In this document: positions 1-11,106 of the stretch, piece by piece
How positions within the stretch are numbered: the stretch's first letter is position 1
How the letters are laid out: the number at the start of each line of letters is the position of its first letter
Origin: Isotricha intestinalis
Taxonomy: Eukaryota; Ciliophora; Litostomatea; Vestibuliferida; Isotrichidae
NCBI GenBank assembly: GCA_023807065.1
Contig: JAJJLU010000334.1
Location: 1-64,000 of the forward strand
DNA: 64,000 nucleotides
Direction: 5' to 3'
Made by a program: the position numbers and the translations under genes
Notes under the pieces: model-generated
What the model was told of the DNA's origin: nothing
What the model saw: the letters and a program-made list of their open reading frames with translations, nothing else
Databases searched by the model: none

Positions 1-313
1 AATAAATTTTCCTTCTATTACAAAACACATTGATGATATTAAATCTTTATATTTATATACATAATTCTCCTAATTTTAATACTCTAAATTCTATTCTTTG
101 TACTATTGTTTTTAACATTAAATCTCCATTTGAATTTGAATCGAGTAAATTTAAAAAAAAAGGTAATTCTTCAAATATATTGTATAATATTTCATTGTCT
201 GTATTTGTTCTTTGACATGCACGCTTTTTATATATTTTTAATAATTTTTCATTTATTGTTATTTTTTCTTCTTTATATGGACGAGATATCATTAAATTTT
301 GAAACACATTCAT
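1..313 (-). CDS. Cyclic-nucleotide-binding-like protein, 5' part, frame-shifted and cut by window start
   Basis: The ATG lies at 311-313 on the minus strand and the gene runs off the left edge. Its first 86 codons are open, ending in KLGELCI and a TAA at 53-55. A one-base shift just after KLGEL opens another frame through the edge (VYKYKD, then MCFVIEGKF). Joined, the pattern GEL-VYKYKD-MCFVIEGK resembles the start of a cyclic-nucleotide-binding beta barrel (GE-x-x-F-x-x-GD ... F-x-I-x-x-GK). The family call is inference from this short stretch. One extra base, or two missing, near 60-68 would explain the break: a pseudogene or an assembly indel in an AT-repeat. No intron with GT...AG ends fits. 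Confidence 0.4.
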
Positions 314-997
314 TTCTTATAAATTTTTTTTTTATTATTAAATTTTTATATTTGGGTTTTTATTTTACTTTAATTAAAAAATAATTTCTTGTTTTCTTCA
401 GTTAGTTATATCTTTTTGATAAAGTAAAAAATATAATAATAAAATCTTATTGAAATTTTTTCAATGTGATGAAAATAAATTTTTTAAAGATTAAATCTTT
501 TTAAAATTTTGTTTTTCATGTTTTGAAAAGTTAAATATATTTATATCAAATTATACTTCACATATTTCAAAATGTTTAAATTTATATATATTATTTTAAA
601 GGTTTTTTAGTTAAAAATAAATTACAAATCTTCAATTATTAAAAACTATATATTATTATTTTAAATCTTATTTTTATTCTTATTTTTTTTCTTTTGACAT
701 ATTTTCATTTATATAATAAAACTTATAAACTTATATAATAATTTACTCAAATTATTTTTTTTCATATATTAAAAAATATGTTTTTGAATTTAAATTTATT
801 TTAAATTTTTATATTAAATTCATATTATCAAAGAATTAATATTTATTTAATATATTTACAATAAATATATTTTGAAAAAAAACGATTTTTATGGGATTCG
901 ATAATTAATAAATTGTTTTTAAATAAAAATTCTTATTCTTATATGAATACATTTAAATAAAAAAAATAAAATATTTACAAAATAAAAATTAAATACA
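314..997. other. Intergenic, 684 nt
   Basis: This is a divergent spacer between the minus-strand partial gene and the plus-strand Asn-rich gene. It is almost pure A+T with many stops in all frames. I see no gene, RNA or repeat; it presumably holds both promoters. Confidence 0.6.
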
Positions 998-2659
998 ATG
1001 AAAAAAATGAATTCCCAATATTCTTTCAGCCAATATAATCTTCAAAATTCGAAAAAAAGAAAGAAAATAATAACTTGTAAGAAAGATAACAATGAAAATC
1101 CAGTTAAACTAATAAGACCATATTTACTGAATTTAAATTCAATATCAAATAATTTGAATAATTCAAATATAAATTTTTCAAAAAAATCAAAATTTGAAAA
1201 CGAAGAAAATTTTGAAATAATAGAATCAAATATAGAAAAAAATAAAATAAAAAAATTAAAAAAAATAAATCAAATAATAAATAATGATAATCATATTAAT
1301 TCTTCAAATAAAAATTTAAATTCAAACAATACTGGATTTACAACAAATGCTGATTCAAAAAGTTTAAATTTAAATTATAATGAAGAAATATATTGTTCAA
1401 TTTCTTTAAATGAAAATAATAAAATAATAACAAAACCAATTAAAAATCATGGTTTAAGTGCAAGAGAATTAATGAATATTGTTAATAGAAGAAAAAAAAT
1501 TTTAGGTTTAAGAACTGATTATTCAAATAATTCTAATGAAAATAATAATGATAAAAGTAATGATATTGTTCAAACTTCTTTATTTTATGATAATAATTTT
1601 AATGATTATTCAAATAGTTTTACAGATAATAATTTTATTAATTTATCTTTTTCTCAAGTTAATACTCTTAAATTATCTAATATTAAAAAAAATACTATTA
1701 AAAAAAATCTTATTATTAACCCTTCTAAAGATATTGTTAATTTTATATTTGATGAAGATGAAAAAGAAAAAAATGATAAGAATAAAGAAACAATAAAATT
1801 AAATATTATAAATAATCAAACAATTAATAATAAAAATGAAAATAAAGAAATTCTTGAAGATAATTATCAAGAATTTCCAATTTTCGATAATATAATTATT
1901 GAAAATAATAATACTAATAAAAATAATAACAATATAAATGAAACAAAAATAGAAGAATCATTATTTAATATAGAAAAAAATCCAAATGAAGAAATAGAAA
2001 TAATTATAAATGAATTTAAAATAGAGTCAAATAAAGAAAATAAATTATTAAATTATTCACCAGAAAAAAGTTCAAAGTTAAATAATTCATTCTCATCAAA
2101 TATAAAATCATTAATATCATCTTCATCATCAAATAAAGAAGAAGAAGTTATTCAAATTAATAATAAAAAAGTTAATGAAGCAAATAATAAAGAAAATAAA
2201 AAAGAAGAAACAATAACAAAACAAAAAATGAATTTTTTTGAAGAAACATTAAATAAAATTCCTAAAAAAGAAAATAAAGATAAAATTAATGAAAATTTAT
2301 TAAAATTATTACCTCTAAGTCCAAATATTATGGGAAATAGAAATTTAATTAAATTTGTAAAAAAAAAAAATTTTCAAGAAAATAATAAAGAAAAAAATGT
2401 TAAACGTTTAAAAAGTTTTGATATTAAAAAAGAAGATTTTCAAACAAGTGATTACTGTATTTTACAAACAAGTCCTTTAGAAAAAAAAAATAATAGAAGT
2501 CATTCTAAAAATAGTAAAAACAAAAAATTCAGACAAGTTTCAAAATATACTGATTTTTATAAAAAAAAAATAAATGAAATTGTCCTTGAAAAAAAAATTC
2601 AAAGTAATTTTCAATATAATGATAAAAAAAAACATTTTATGATTAAAAAACAAAATTAA
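998..2659 (+). CDS. Asn/Lys-rich protein of unknown function (553 aa)
   Basis: The frame is open and ends in TAA. The first ATG (998) is followed by a second at codon 4; I keep the first. Composition is dominated by Asn, Lys, Ile, Ser and Glu with little predicted globular order. Patches that look less random are SARELMNIVNRRKKILGLR near residues 150-170, SPEKSSKLNNSFSSN near 355-370 and LLPLSPNIMGNRNLIKF near 435-455. Several SP and TSP sites could be phosphorylated by proline-directed kinases. It has no signal peptide or membrane segment, and I recognise no family. The NEK kinase follows 417 nt downstream on the same strand, but nothing shows a functional link. Confidence 0.8.
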   Translation: MKKMNSQYSFSQYNLQNSKKRKKIITCKKDNNENPVKLIRPYLLNLNSISNNLNNSNINFSKKSKFENEENFEIIESNIEKNKIKKLKKINQIINNDNHINSSNKNLNSNNTGFTTNADSKSLNLNYNEEIYCSISLNENNKIITKPIKNHGLSARELMNIVNRRKKILGLRTDYSNNSNENNNDKSNDIVQTSLFYDNNFNDYSNSFTDNNFINLSFSQVNTLKLSNIKKNTIKKNLIINPSKDIVNFIFDEDEKEKNDKNKETIKLNIINNQTINNKNENKEILEDNYQEFPIFDNIIIENNNTNKNNNNINETKIEESLFNIEKNPNEEIEIIINEFKIESNKENKLLNYSPEKSSKLNNSFSSNIKSLISSSSSNKEEEVIQINNKKVNEANNKENKKEETITKQKMNFFEETLNKIPKKENKDKINENLLKLLPLSPNIMGNRNLIKFVKKKNFQENNKEKNVKRLKSFDIKKEDFQTSDYCILQTSPLEKKNNRSHSKNSKNKKFRQVSKYTDFYKKKINEIVLEKKIQSNFQYNDKKKHFMIKKQN

Positions 2660-3076
2660 ATTTTTTTAATTTTGTAAGATTATTCAAAATATAATTTAAA
2701 ATTTATCAATTTTAATTGGAGTGAAAGTATAAAAATATAAATATTTAAAACTTTTAATAATATTTACACATTATTTAATATAAGAATTTCAATTAATTCA
2801 TTTCTTAACTTTATTTTTAACTTAAAATAAAAGTTTTGTTTTATTTAAAAAAGTTATTTAAGATAATAATATACATATTAGGTAAAAAAAAAAACAATTT
2901 TTAATTTTGATTATATAATATTGCTTATATTTTTTTGATAATATAAAATAAATTTTTTTGGGTTTTAATAACTTTAAAAATTAAATATTTTTCAAAACTA
3001 TAAAAATTATTAAAAATCATTAAATATTCAATAAAAAAATAAAACCACTTAAATTAAATAAAAAAATAATAAAAAA
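2660..3076. other. Intergenic, 417 nt
   Basis: This is the spacer between two plus-strand genes. It is A+T-only in long stretches, and I see no coding or structured element. Confidence 0.6.
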
Positions 3077-5758
3077 ATGTCATTAAAAGATTATATCCTA
3101 GGAAAAAACTTAGGTAAAGGTTCATTTGGATCAGTACAAATAGTGAAAAAAATAAATAATAATAAAATATATGCAATGAAGAGAGTAAAATTAAATAAAT
3201 TAACAGAAAAACATAAAATAAATGCATTAAATGAAATAAGATTATTATATTCATTAAAACATAGAAATATAATAGGATATAAAGAATCATTTTATGACAA
3301 TACATCTCAAACATTAAATATAATAATGGAATATGCAAATGAAGGAGATATATTAAATAAAATAAAGAATAATTTAAAGAAAAAATTATTATTTTCAGAA
3401 AATACAATTTGGTTATGGTTAATTCAACTATTAGAAGGAATAAATTATTTACATGAAAATAAAATAATTCATCGAGATTTAAAAAGTGCAAATGTATTTA
3501 TAGGTAAAAACAACATATTAAAAATTGGAGATTTAAATGTTTCTAAACTGTTAAAAAATGAATTTGCTTTAACTAAAACTGGAACTCCATATTATGCAGC
3601 ACCAGAAATTTGGAAAGAAATACCATATAATAATAAGTGTGATATTTGGAGTGCAGGTTGTATTATTTATGAAATTTGTTCTTTACATCCTCCTTTTAGA
3701 GGAACTAATTTTGCTGAATTATGTAATAATATTTGTAATGGATTTTATCATGATATTCCTAATATTTATTCTAATGATTTAAAAAATATTTTAAAAAAAA
3801 TGATTGTTGTTAATCCTTTATTAAGATGGGATGCTAAGCAACTTTTAAATTCTGATATTATTCAAAAAAAAATACATGATATTCATTTTAATACTAATTG
3901 TTCTGAGAAAGAAAAAAAAGCTTCAATGATGGAGACTATTAAATTTCCTATTAATATGAATGAAATTAATCAAAAATTACCTAAAAGAAATTTTGAAAAA
4001 AGTTTAAGGGAAGATGAAATGATGAAAAATGATGAATATGAAACTGTTAAACAAAGTTTTTATAAATCAATTAAGGAAAGTCAAATAAAGGAACAAAATT
4101 TAAATTCAAATTATAATAATCTAAATAATCAAAATATTAATAATAAATCAAATAATAATAATAATAATTATAATAAAAATAATAGAAATTCAAATAATAA
4201 TGATATAATTATTAATAATCAAAATAAAAATATAAATATAATTAATAATAATAATAATTATAATTGTAGTAATAATAGTAAACAAAATTATTCTAATAAT
4301 TTAACAAACGAAAAGTCAAAAATTAGTATTAAATCAGATAATTATAATAAAAAAACTAGTGATTGTACCCAAGGAGGGGAAATTGGAGATTTAAATACTC
4401 CAAAAAAAAATAATTATTATAATTTAAATGATAATACCTTTAAATCAACAAAAAGTAATGGTGAAAATTCGAGTGATATAAATATTATCTTTAAAGATAA
4501 AAGAAATAGTAAAGAAAATAATAGTATTAATAATCCAACTTCTCCTTTAAATAAAAATAATAATTTAGATTATAATAATTCCAAAAAAGTTATTACCCCA
4601 AAACAAGAAATTAATAATAATAATAATAAAAATAAAAATCCAATACAAAATTTTAATGTAAATAGCCCAAAACAATATATTGATTTGAATAATAATTTTA
4701 ATCGTTGTTCAGAAAGAAAATATACAAATCTTCCAACTCCGAATCCTGATAGTTATGAAAATAATAATAATTATAATCATAATAATAATATTAATAATAA
4801 TAATTATAATAATAATGATGGTGGTTATAATAATAATAATAATAGCAATAAATATAATCATAATCAAAATTATAACAATAAGAATAATAGTAATAATAAT
4901 TATAATAATATTAATAATAATAATAATAATTATAATAATAATCATCATCATATTCATTATAATAAGAATAATAATATTAATAATAATAATAATAATAATA
5001 ATAGTAATAAGAATAATAATAATTATAATAATAATTATAATAATAATAATAATTACAATAATAATAATTATAATAATAATAATAATATCCTTATTTTACA
5101 AAATAAAAGTCCAATTCAAATTAAGAGAACAAATTCAAATATGAATCAAAAAATTAATAAAATAAATAGTAATTATCCTCAAAACGAAAAAATTCATAAT
5201 AATCAAATAAAAAAACAAAATGCTTTACCAATAAAAATTCATCCTGAAAGTTCAAATCAAAGAATACAAATTAATTCACCAAATAATGGACAAAATAGAC
5301 CAAATTCTGTTAAAAGAGATGGTCAAATAATAGGTTTTAATTATAATGTAAATAATAATAATAATAATGATAGAATGAATATTAATAATAATAATAATAT
5401 TCACTTAAATCAAAATTACATCAATGAAATTACACCAAAAAAAAGAGAAAATGAAGTAAATAAAAATATACAATTATTAAATAATAATAATAAGAATGAA
5501 TTTAGAATAAAAAGAACCCCATCATCATATCAGAATAACAATAAAAATGTTTTTAATAAAGGAAACATTAATTTTAATAATTATCCTATATTTCAATATG
5601 TAAAACCTGTAAAGAATCCAAATAGAATTATTTCTTATGGTAAAGTTGAATATCAATTAAAAGATAATAATAGACATTATAATCATATTCCAATTAAATT
5701 AAAAAGTAATAATATCAATTATTATAATAATAATCCTAAAATATTCTTAAGAAAATAA
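3077..5758 (+). CDS. NIMA-related (NEK-type) serine/threonine kinase with long poly-Asn tail
   Basis: The protein has 893 residues with the kinase domain at about 6-265. Visible parts are the Gly loop GKGSFGSV (13-20), catalytic Lys35, helix-C Glu53, HRDLKSAN (132-139) and the activation segment ending GTPYYAAPE (169-177). The order of motifs and the text around CDIWSAGCIIYE place it in the NEK family, which acts in centrosome/basal-body and cilium control. The metal-binding DFG reads DLN (152-154) inside KIGDLNVSK, a variant I recall from other protist NEKs; the Asp is kept, so activity is plausible. Residues about 340-893 are low-complexity Asn/Lys/Tyr sequence, including AAT-repeat-encoded poly-Asn, then a basic tail. 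The ATG at 3077 lies only five residues before the domain. Confidence 0.9.
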   Translation: MSLKDYILGKNLGKGSFGSVQIVKKINNNKIYAMKRVKLNKLTEKHKINALNEIRLLYSLKHRNIIGYKESFYDNTSQTLNIIMEYANEGDILNKIKNNLKKKLLFSENTIWLWLIQLLEGINYLHENKIIHRDLKSANVFIGKNNILKIGDLNVSKLLKNEFALTKTGTPYYAAPEIWKEIPYNNKCDIWSAGCIIYEICSLHPPFRGTNFAELCNNICNGFYHDIPNIYSNDLKNILKKMIVVNPLLRWDAKQLLNSDIIQKKIHDIHFNTNCSEKEKKASMMETIKFPINMNEINQKLPKRNFEKSLREDEMMKNDEYETVKQSFYKSIKESQIKEQNLNSNYNNLNNQNINNKSNNNNNNYNKNNRNSNNNDIIINNQNKNINIINNNNNYNCSNNSKQNYSNNLTNEKSKISIKSDNYNKKTSDCTQGGEIGDLNTPKKNNYYNLNDNTFKSTKSNGENSSDINIIFKDKRNSKENNSINNPTSPLNKNNNLDYNNSKKVITPKQEINNNNNKNKNPIQNFNVNSPKQYIDLNNNFNRCSERKYTNLPTPNPDSYENNNNYNHNNNINNNNYNNNDGGYNNNNNSNKYNHNQNYNNKNNSNNNYNNINNNNNNYNNNHHHIHYNKNNNINNNNNNNNSNKNNNNYNNNYNNNNNYNNNNYNNNNNILILQNKSPIQIKRTNSNMNQKINKINSNYPQNEKIHNNQIKKQNALPIKIHPESSNQRIQINSPNNGQNRPNSVKRDGQIIGFNYNVNNNNNNDRMNINNNNNIHLNQNYINEITPKKRENEVNKNIQLLNNNNKNEFRIKRTPSSYQNNNKNVFNKGNINFNNYPIFQYVKPVKNPNRIISYGKVEYQLKDNNRHYNHIPIKLKSNNINYYNNNPKIFLRK
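4755..5090 (+). repeat. AAT-rich trinucleotide low-complexity tract inside the NEK gene
   Basis: Long runs of AAT and TAT codons with few interruptions encode Asn/Tyr-rich sequence (NNNYNNN and similar). It is imperfect, with CAT, AGT and AAG codons scattered through it. The same DNA gives long poly-Ile open frames on both strands, which are artefacts of the repeat. Confidence 0.85.
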
Positions 5759-6419
5759 TTAAAAAATAATTTTAACTTTTTAAATTTCTTTTTATAAATA
5801 ATTATTGTGTATTACTCTTTTTTTTAGAAATTAAATATCTATTAATATTAAAAATATTAGTAAAATAAATAAATTCATATAAATCATTTTATTAAAAATA
5901 TAATTATAAAAAGAAAATAAGTGAAATGCGTTAATTTTTTTTTTAATTTATAGTAAGTTAGAAATAATTTATGCAAGTGAATCATAACATTATTTAGAAG
6001 AAAATTTAAAATTTTGTGATTAAAATTTAATAGAAATTTTTATTTTATAAAGATAAAAATTTCTCTCTCTTTCAAAAAAAAATTTTATGTTAAATACACA
6101 TTAAACAATTTTTTTTGTTGTTAATTTTAATATTTAAAATTAATTTAATCAAAAAGTTAAAAATAAAAACAAATATCTATTTAAACCAATACATATCAAA
6201 TAATATTACAATATTTTTTTCATAAAAAAACCATACTTAAAAAAACAATCCCCATAAATTTAAAGATAATATATAAAATTTTATCAAATTTCCTTTTAAA
6301 CTACTTTAAAAAAAGATAAAAAAAATAAAATTAATCACTACATAAAAAATAAAAACTTTGATTTTAATGATATTTACAAAAATCAAAACATAAAAAATAA
6401 TTAACAAAAAAAAATATTA
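5759..6419. other. Intergenic, 661 nt, between convergent genes
   Basis: The 3' ends of the NEK and Mei2-like genes face each other here. It is A+T-rich with no open frame of note and no recognised RNA or repeat. Confidence 0.6.
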
Positions 6420-7914
6420 TTATTTTTTTCCTAAATGTTTAACAATAAAACATTTATCATTATAAAAACCATGTTTATCTTCAATAATACATACACTATT
6501 AGGATAAATTTTTCGAAAAAAATTTAAATGACAAATAGGAATTTCAATTTTAGGTTGAAGAGAATTAAAAATAAATCTTTTATCATCAATAGCAAAATAA
6601 GTTTGATCATCTTTACAATTAATATCTTTTTTTCCTTGTTTATCAGCAAAAGATAAATTTATTTTTTTATCACTTTTATATTTACTCCATTTTTTCATAT
6701 AATAAGTTTCATAAAATAAAATAATATGCATTGGATCAACAAAATTAATAAATGAATAACCTAAATTTAATTTTCTTTCATAATCTATTGGTAAATTTAT
6801 ATAATCATATTTTCCCCAAAAAGATTTATCTATTTCTTCTACTATATTATTTAAATTATATTTATTTGGAATATTTCTTAACATTAATGTTGTTCTTTTT
6901 TCTTTTCCTATTATTATATCTTCTATTTTTATTTTTTTATCTTTTAAACAATTTTTTGTTGTGTTTATTTGATTATAATTTTGAATCAATCTATTATTAT
7001 TATTATTATTAAATATATTTTGATATTGATTTATTAATTGAGAATAATTTTGTATATAAATTTGAGGTGGGATATTATAATTATAATTTAAATTATTTAC
7101 TATTATATTTTTATTATTTTGAATTTGTTTATTATTGTTTATTAATTTATTGTTTTGAATATTTAAATTTTGAATTTGATTATAATTATTTGAAACATTC
7201 ATATTTTTCATCATTTGGAGGAAATTAGATTTTGAATCTTGAGTTAATATATTTTGATTATTAGTTAGGTTTGAATTTGAATAACTATAATTTATATTCT
7301 TTAAATTTGAGAAATTTTGATATAAATTATTTTTATTATATTTTATATTGATATTATTATTCATATTTTTATTTAAATTATTATTACTATTATTTTCATT
7401 ATTATCATTTTGATTATTATTATTTTTAGATTCACTATTATAATTCTTTAACATAATTTGATTTAAATTATTATTTCTGATATCACGTGATTCAGAAATT
7501 TGTTTAATTTGAGAATTTTTAACATTACTTACATTTTCATCAAATTCTTCATCATCAAAATCTTCTAATTTATTTGTAATATTTTTCACTAAATTTTTAT
7601 TTTGTATTTTATGAATTGAATCAAATTTTAATTTTTCAAAATTTTCAAAAAATTTTTGAGAATCTTCTTTGTTTTCTTTCCATATTTCTTGATTACTTAA
7701 TAAAGAAATTGAACCATCTCCTTTTGATAAACTTAATTCTGAAATATTATTTTTTTCTATAGCTCCATTAATTAAATTATTTAATCTATATTATATATTT
7801 ATTTTTTTACTCTTTATATTCTATTTCTCCTGAACATTTTGAATTTTTAGATATTTTACTATCATTTAAAAAAGAATCATTCTGGTCTATATTTATGAAG
7901 TATACGTTATTCAT
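6420..7914 (-). CDS. Mei2-like RNA-binding protein (C-terminal RRM3), two exons
   Basis: Exon 1 is 7811-7914 and exon 2 is 6420-7785, split by a 25-nt intron. I chose the ATG at 7912-7914 because splicing makes one frame of 489 residues; the longest unspliced frame would start at a GTG. Roughly the first 320 residues are Asn/Gln/Tyr-rich and prion-like. The Mei2-type RRM spans about 325-440, with RTTLMLRNIPNKYN, then INLPIDYERKLNLGYSFINF. Family members (fission yeast Mei2, plant AML) bind RNA and control entry to meiosis or differentiation. A second Mei2-like gene lies at 58680. Product confidence is high; the biological role is by analogy only. Confidence 0.88.
7786..7810 (-). other. Intron, 25 nt
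   Basis: It reads GTAAAAAAAT...ATATAG on the minus strand, phase 2 after codon 34. If retained, its TAA is read at once. Removing it joins ATG-led exon 1 to the Mei2-like frame. Inferred from frame restoration; no transcript was seen. Confidence 0.85.
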
Positions 7915-8071
7915 TTTTTATTTTTATTATTTATTAAAATAAGTTCATTAGGTTATAAATTTTATTTATATTTATATTTTAAAAAAGATTATAAAATTTA
8001 AATTTTAAATATTATTTTTATATTTAAAATTTTAAGGAAAAATCATTTATAATACTAAAATAAATTTAATA

Positions 8072-10966
8072 TCATTGAATTAATCCAGTTAAAATTTGAG
8101 ATTCATATAAATTTTTACCAGAATAATAATAAATATATATACTATTAATAATATATTTTGCAGCTTTAGAAAAAGAAAATTGTATTTCTGAAACTTTAAA
8201 AGAACTTTTTGAAACATTTAATCCTGAAAAAGGATCTTTAATATGAATCAAATAATTATTATTTAATTCAAATAATTCTTCAAATATTTCATTTTTTTTA
8301 TTTTTTTTTGGATTAATAATATAATTTCCAAAATTTAAATTTGAATAAAATCTTAAAAATTCAATTAATAAACTTCCTATTGGCATTTGTAATTTATTTT
8401 TATTTGATTTAATAAAAGATAAAATAAGTAAAAATAATGAATATGAAGAAATTCCTCCTTTATAACTTAAATTTAATTTTTCATTTTGAAGATATCTTTT
8501 CATTATATAAATTATATCAATAATACATGGATATAAATTAATATTCTCATTAATAAAATCTAAAATTAATTCAGAAGGTATTTTTATATTTTTATTTTTT
8601 TCATCAATTTTAAAAAAAGAAATATCAAATTTTAAATTTATTATTTCATTAATATTATAAGAATAATAATTTAAAAAATAATTTTTTATATTTTCATCAA
8701 TATTTAAATCACATTCTAATTTAATAACTGGAACACTTGCAGTATAAATTGGATTTATTTTAGAAAATAATTTTTTATTTTCTTCAGTATTTAATTCTTT
8801 TATTATTATTGAAATAATATCACAAATATTACTATTATCATATAATTTTATCATTAAATCAATATCAGAATTTTCAATTGATAAACCTGAAATATAAGAA
8901 CCAAATTTTGAAATTGAAAATTTATTTTTATTTTCATGTAAAATTGAAGTTATTATTAATATTATTTTTTCCATTAATTTTTCACGAAATTTAAATAAAA
9001 GTTCTTTATTATAATTTACTTTTTTTGTATTTTCTAAAATTTCTTTTGAAAAATTTTCAATTGATTTTATATTCAATAAATTAAATATAGAATTTTCATA
9101 ATAATTTTTTTTGTGATTAATAAAATTATTATATTGAAAATCATAATTATTTTTATATAAAATATTGGAAAATTTATTTTTTCTATTTATAATGGGAGAA
9201 TTATTATTTAAATATAAATTTTTTGTTTTTGAAAGAAAAGAAGGTGAATTATTTTTATTTACTTGTATATTTTTATTTAAAATATTCAAATCTTCTTTTA
9301 AATTTTTTATTTCATTATTTTTATTTTTTTCTGAATCACTATTATTTTTATTTTCATTTTTTTTAGGTTTTGTAACTGGAAATAAAAAAAAAGGTTTTTC
9401 TTTTTTTTCTTTTTTTAATTTTGTTTTGGTGATTATTATATTATTAATTATATTATTATTTTTTTCTTCATTAAAAGAAACACCATTTGTAAAAATATTT
9501 TTATTATCATTTATATTATTTTTTTCTTTATTATCATTTAAATCATCTTTTAAATTATCCCCACCAACATTATTTAAATGTAAATCTATATCTTTATCTT
9601 CATTTTCAAATAAATCATTTTTATTTAAATTATTATCAATAATACATTCTTCATTTTTTTTTTCTTCTTTATTTTTCTTTTTCTTTTTTTTATGTTTTCT
9701 TTTTTTTTTCTTTTTAATATTTTCTTCTTCTAAAACATTATTATCAATTAATTCATTAGTTATTTTTTGACAATATAAATTATAAATTTGTTCAAAAATT
9801 TTTTTATTAACAAAATCTTCAATTGTACCTGCAATATTATCATTTGTAAAAAATAACATTTCAACAAAAATAATATAATTATCAAAAAAGAATTTATGTA
9901 ATTTAAATTGTGCAATATCAATTTGTTCTTTTATAGTTTTTATTCTTTGTTTAAATTTAATATTATTTTCAAAATAAAAAGAAAAGTTTTTATCACTTTC
10001 ACTTCTTTTTTCAATTTCTTCATTAATATTTTTATCATTTAAAATAATATCTTTAATACAATTAAAATCTAGTTCAGAAAAAAATTTATTTTTATCAGAT
10101 ATATTATCAATAAAATTAATAATTCTTTTTGAATTTTCAATAATTTCATCTAATTTATTTTGAAAAGGAAAAGGAATAATTTTAGTATGATAAATATTAT
10201 CATATTGAAAATGAAGTAAAATGATTTGTTCAAAATAAGCACATATTAATTCTCCTACTGTAAAACTTTCTTTTTTTAAAATCCATTCTGGAAGTTCAAA
10301 ATTATATTTTATTTTATTATTATTATTATCCATATTTTGATTTATTTTAATTGGATTTTTAAAACATTCTTCTTTTGATATTTTTAAAAAAATTTCTTTA
10401 AATGTTTCAAAGTTTAATAAAAAATCATATGATAAAGTTAGAATATTATTAAATTCTTTTTTATTTTCATTATTTAAATTTATTGTTAAATATCTTAATG
10501 ATTGAATTAAAATTTTTCCTGGATTTTTATCATTATTTTTCTTTGAAAGACAAATGAATTTACTTTCTGTTGTTTGAAAATAATTTGTGAATTTAGTAAT
10601 ATCTTCTTTATTATCATTTTGTTTTTTATTTAAATTTGTTATTTCCATTAATTTACATATATTTTCATATTCATTTTCATTTGATTCATCATATTCAAAT
10701 TTTAATAATTGAGAATCTAATTTAGAAAATAATATTAATTGATGAATTATATCAATTAACCATTTTGAATTTATTGAACATATTTTAATTAATTCCTTTG
10801 GTTTCATTTTTTGAATATATGAAAAAACTGAATGTTGTAAATTTTTTGGTAATTTATTATTATTGTTTAATAATTTTTTAGCTAAAGTTTGATGAAATTC
10901 CAATTCTAAGTTATTTAATGTACTTTTAAATTTTGAAGATTTTATTAGATTAGGAGGAAAATTCAT
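8072..10966 (-). CDS. Non-canonical poly(A) RNA polymerase / terminal nucleotidyltransferase (Trf4/PAPD5 type)
   Basis: The protein has 964 residues and ends in TGA. The nucleotidyltransferase core starts near residue 650, with the signature FGSYISGLSIENSDIDLMI near 687-705, giving the first two metal-binding Asp. The third is in LKFDISFF near 780. A central domain (IIYIMKRYL, GGISSYSLFLLILSF) and a PAP-associated region (LLIEFLRFY, GNYI, IKDPF) follow, the layout of Trf4/5 and other non-canonical poly(A) polymerases. These add short A tails to nuclear RNAs for exosome decay, or tail mRNAs. The N-terminal 600 residues are unusual: partly helical, then a Lys-rich run (about 425-450) that may be a nuclear signal. 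A neighbouring plus-strand gene starts 140 nt upstream. Confidence 0.88.
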   Translation of the reverse strand: MNFPPNLIKSSKFKSTLNNLELEFHQTLAKKLLNNNNKLPKNLQHSVFSYIQKMKPKELIKICSINSKWLIDIIHQLILFSKLDSQLLKFEYDESNENEYENICKLMEITNLNKKQNDNKEDITKFTNYFQTTESKFICLSKKNNDKNPGKILIQSLRYLTINLNNENKKEFNNILTLSYDFLLNFETFKEIFLKISKEECFKNPIKINQNMDNNNNKIKYNFELPEWILKKESFTVGELICAYFEQIILLHFQYDNIYHTKIIPFPFQNKLDEIIENSKRIINFIDNISDKNKFFSELDFNCIKDIILNDKNINEEIEKRSESDKNFSFYFENNIKFKQRIKTIKEQIDIAQFKLHKFFFDNYIIFVEMLFFTNDNIAGTIEDFVNKKIFEQIYNLYCQKITNELIDNNVLEEENIKKKKKRKHKKKKKKNKEEKKNEECIIDNNLNKNDLFENEDKDIDLHLNNVGGDNLKDDLNDNKEKNNINDNKNIFTNGVSFNEEKNNNIINNIIITKTKLKKEKKEKPFFLFPVTKPKKNENKNNSDSEKNKNNEIKNLKEDLNILNKNIQVNKNNSPSFLSKTKNLYLNNNSPIINRKNKFSNILYKNNYDFQYNNFINHKKNYYENSIFNLLNIKSIENFSKEILENTKKVNYNKELLFKFREKLMEKIILIITSILHENKNKFSISKFGSYISGLSIENSDIDLMIKLYDNSNICDIISIIIKELNTEENKKLFSKINPIYTASVPVIKLECDLNIDENIKNYFLNYYSYNINEIINLKFDISFFKIDEKNKNIKIPSELILDFINENINLYPCIIDIIYIMKRYLQNEKLNLSYKGGISSYSLFLLILSFIKSNKNKLQMPIGSLLIEFLRFYSNLNFGNYIINPKKNKKNEIFEELFELNNNYLIHIKDPFSGLNVSKSSFKVSEIQFSFSKAAKYIINSIYIYYYSGKNLYESQILTGLIQ

Positions 10967-11106
10967 TAATTTTTTTTGTATTTAATAATTAAAGTTTCAA
11001 CAAATGTAAAAATTTTTAAATTTATTATTTTTATGTCAAAAAAGTAAAAAAAAATAACAATATAAAAAATTCAATTAAAAATTTTTTAAAAAAATCTTTA
11101 AAAAAA
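10967..11106. promoter_or_regulatory. Short divergent spacer (140 nt), shared promoter region
   Basis: The start codons of the poly(A) polymerase and the next plus-strand gene are 140 nt apart, so both promoters must lie here or overlap coding sequence. I see no recognisable motif beyond A/T runs. Confidence 0.5.

Noticed and set aside
4709..5144. Poly-Ile open frames on both strands in the AAT repeat tract
   Set aside because: They are out-of-frame readings of the NEK gene's poly-Asn repeat; no real protein signals.
9165..9770. A 201-codon Phe/Leu/Ser-rich plus-strand frame resembling a membrane protein
   Set aside because: It is antisense to the Lys-rich segment of the poly(A) polymerase; Lys codons read backwards give Phe. 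An artefact.
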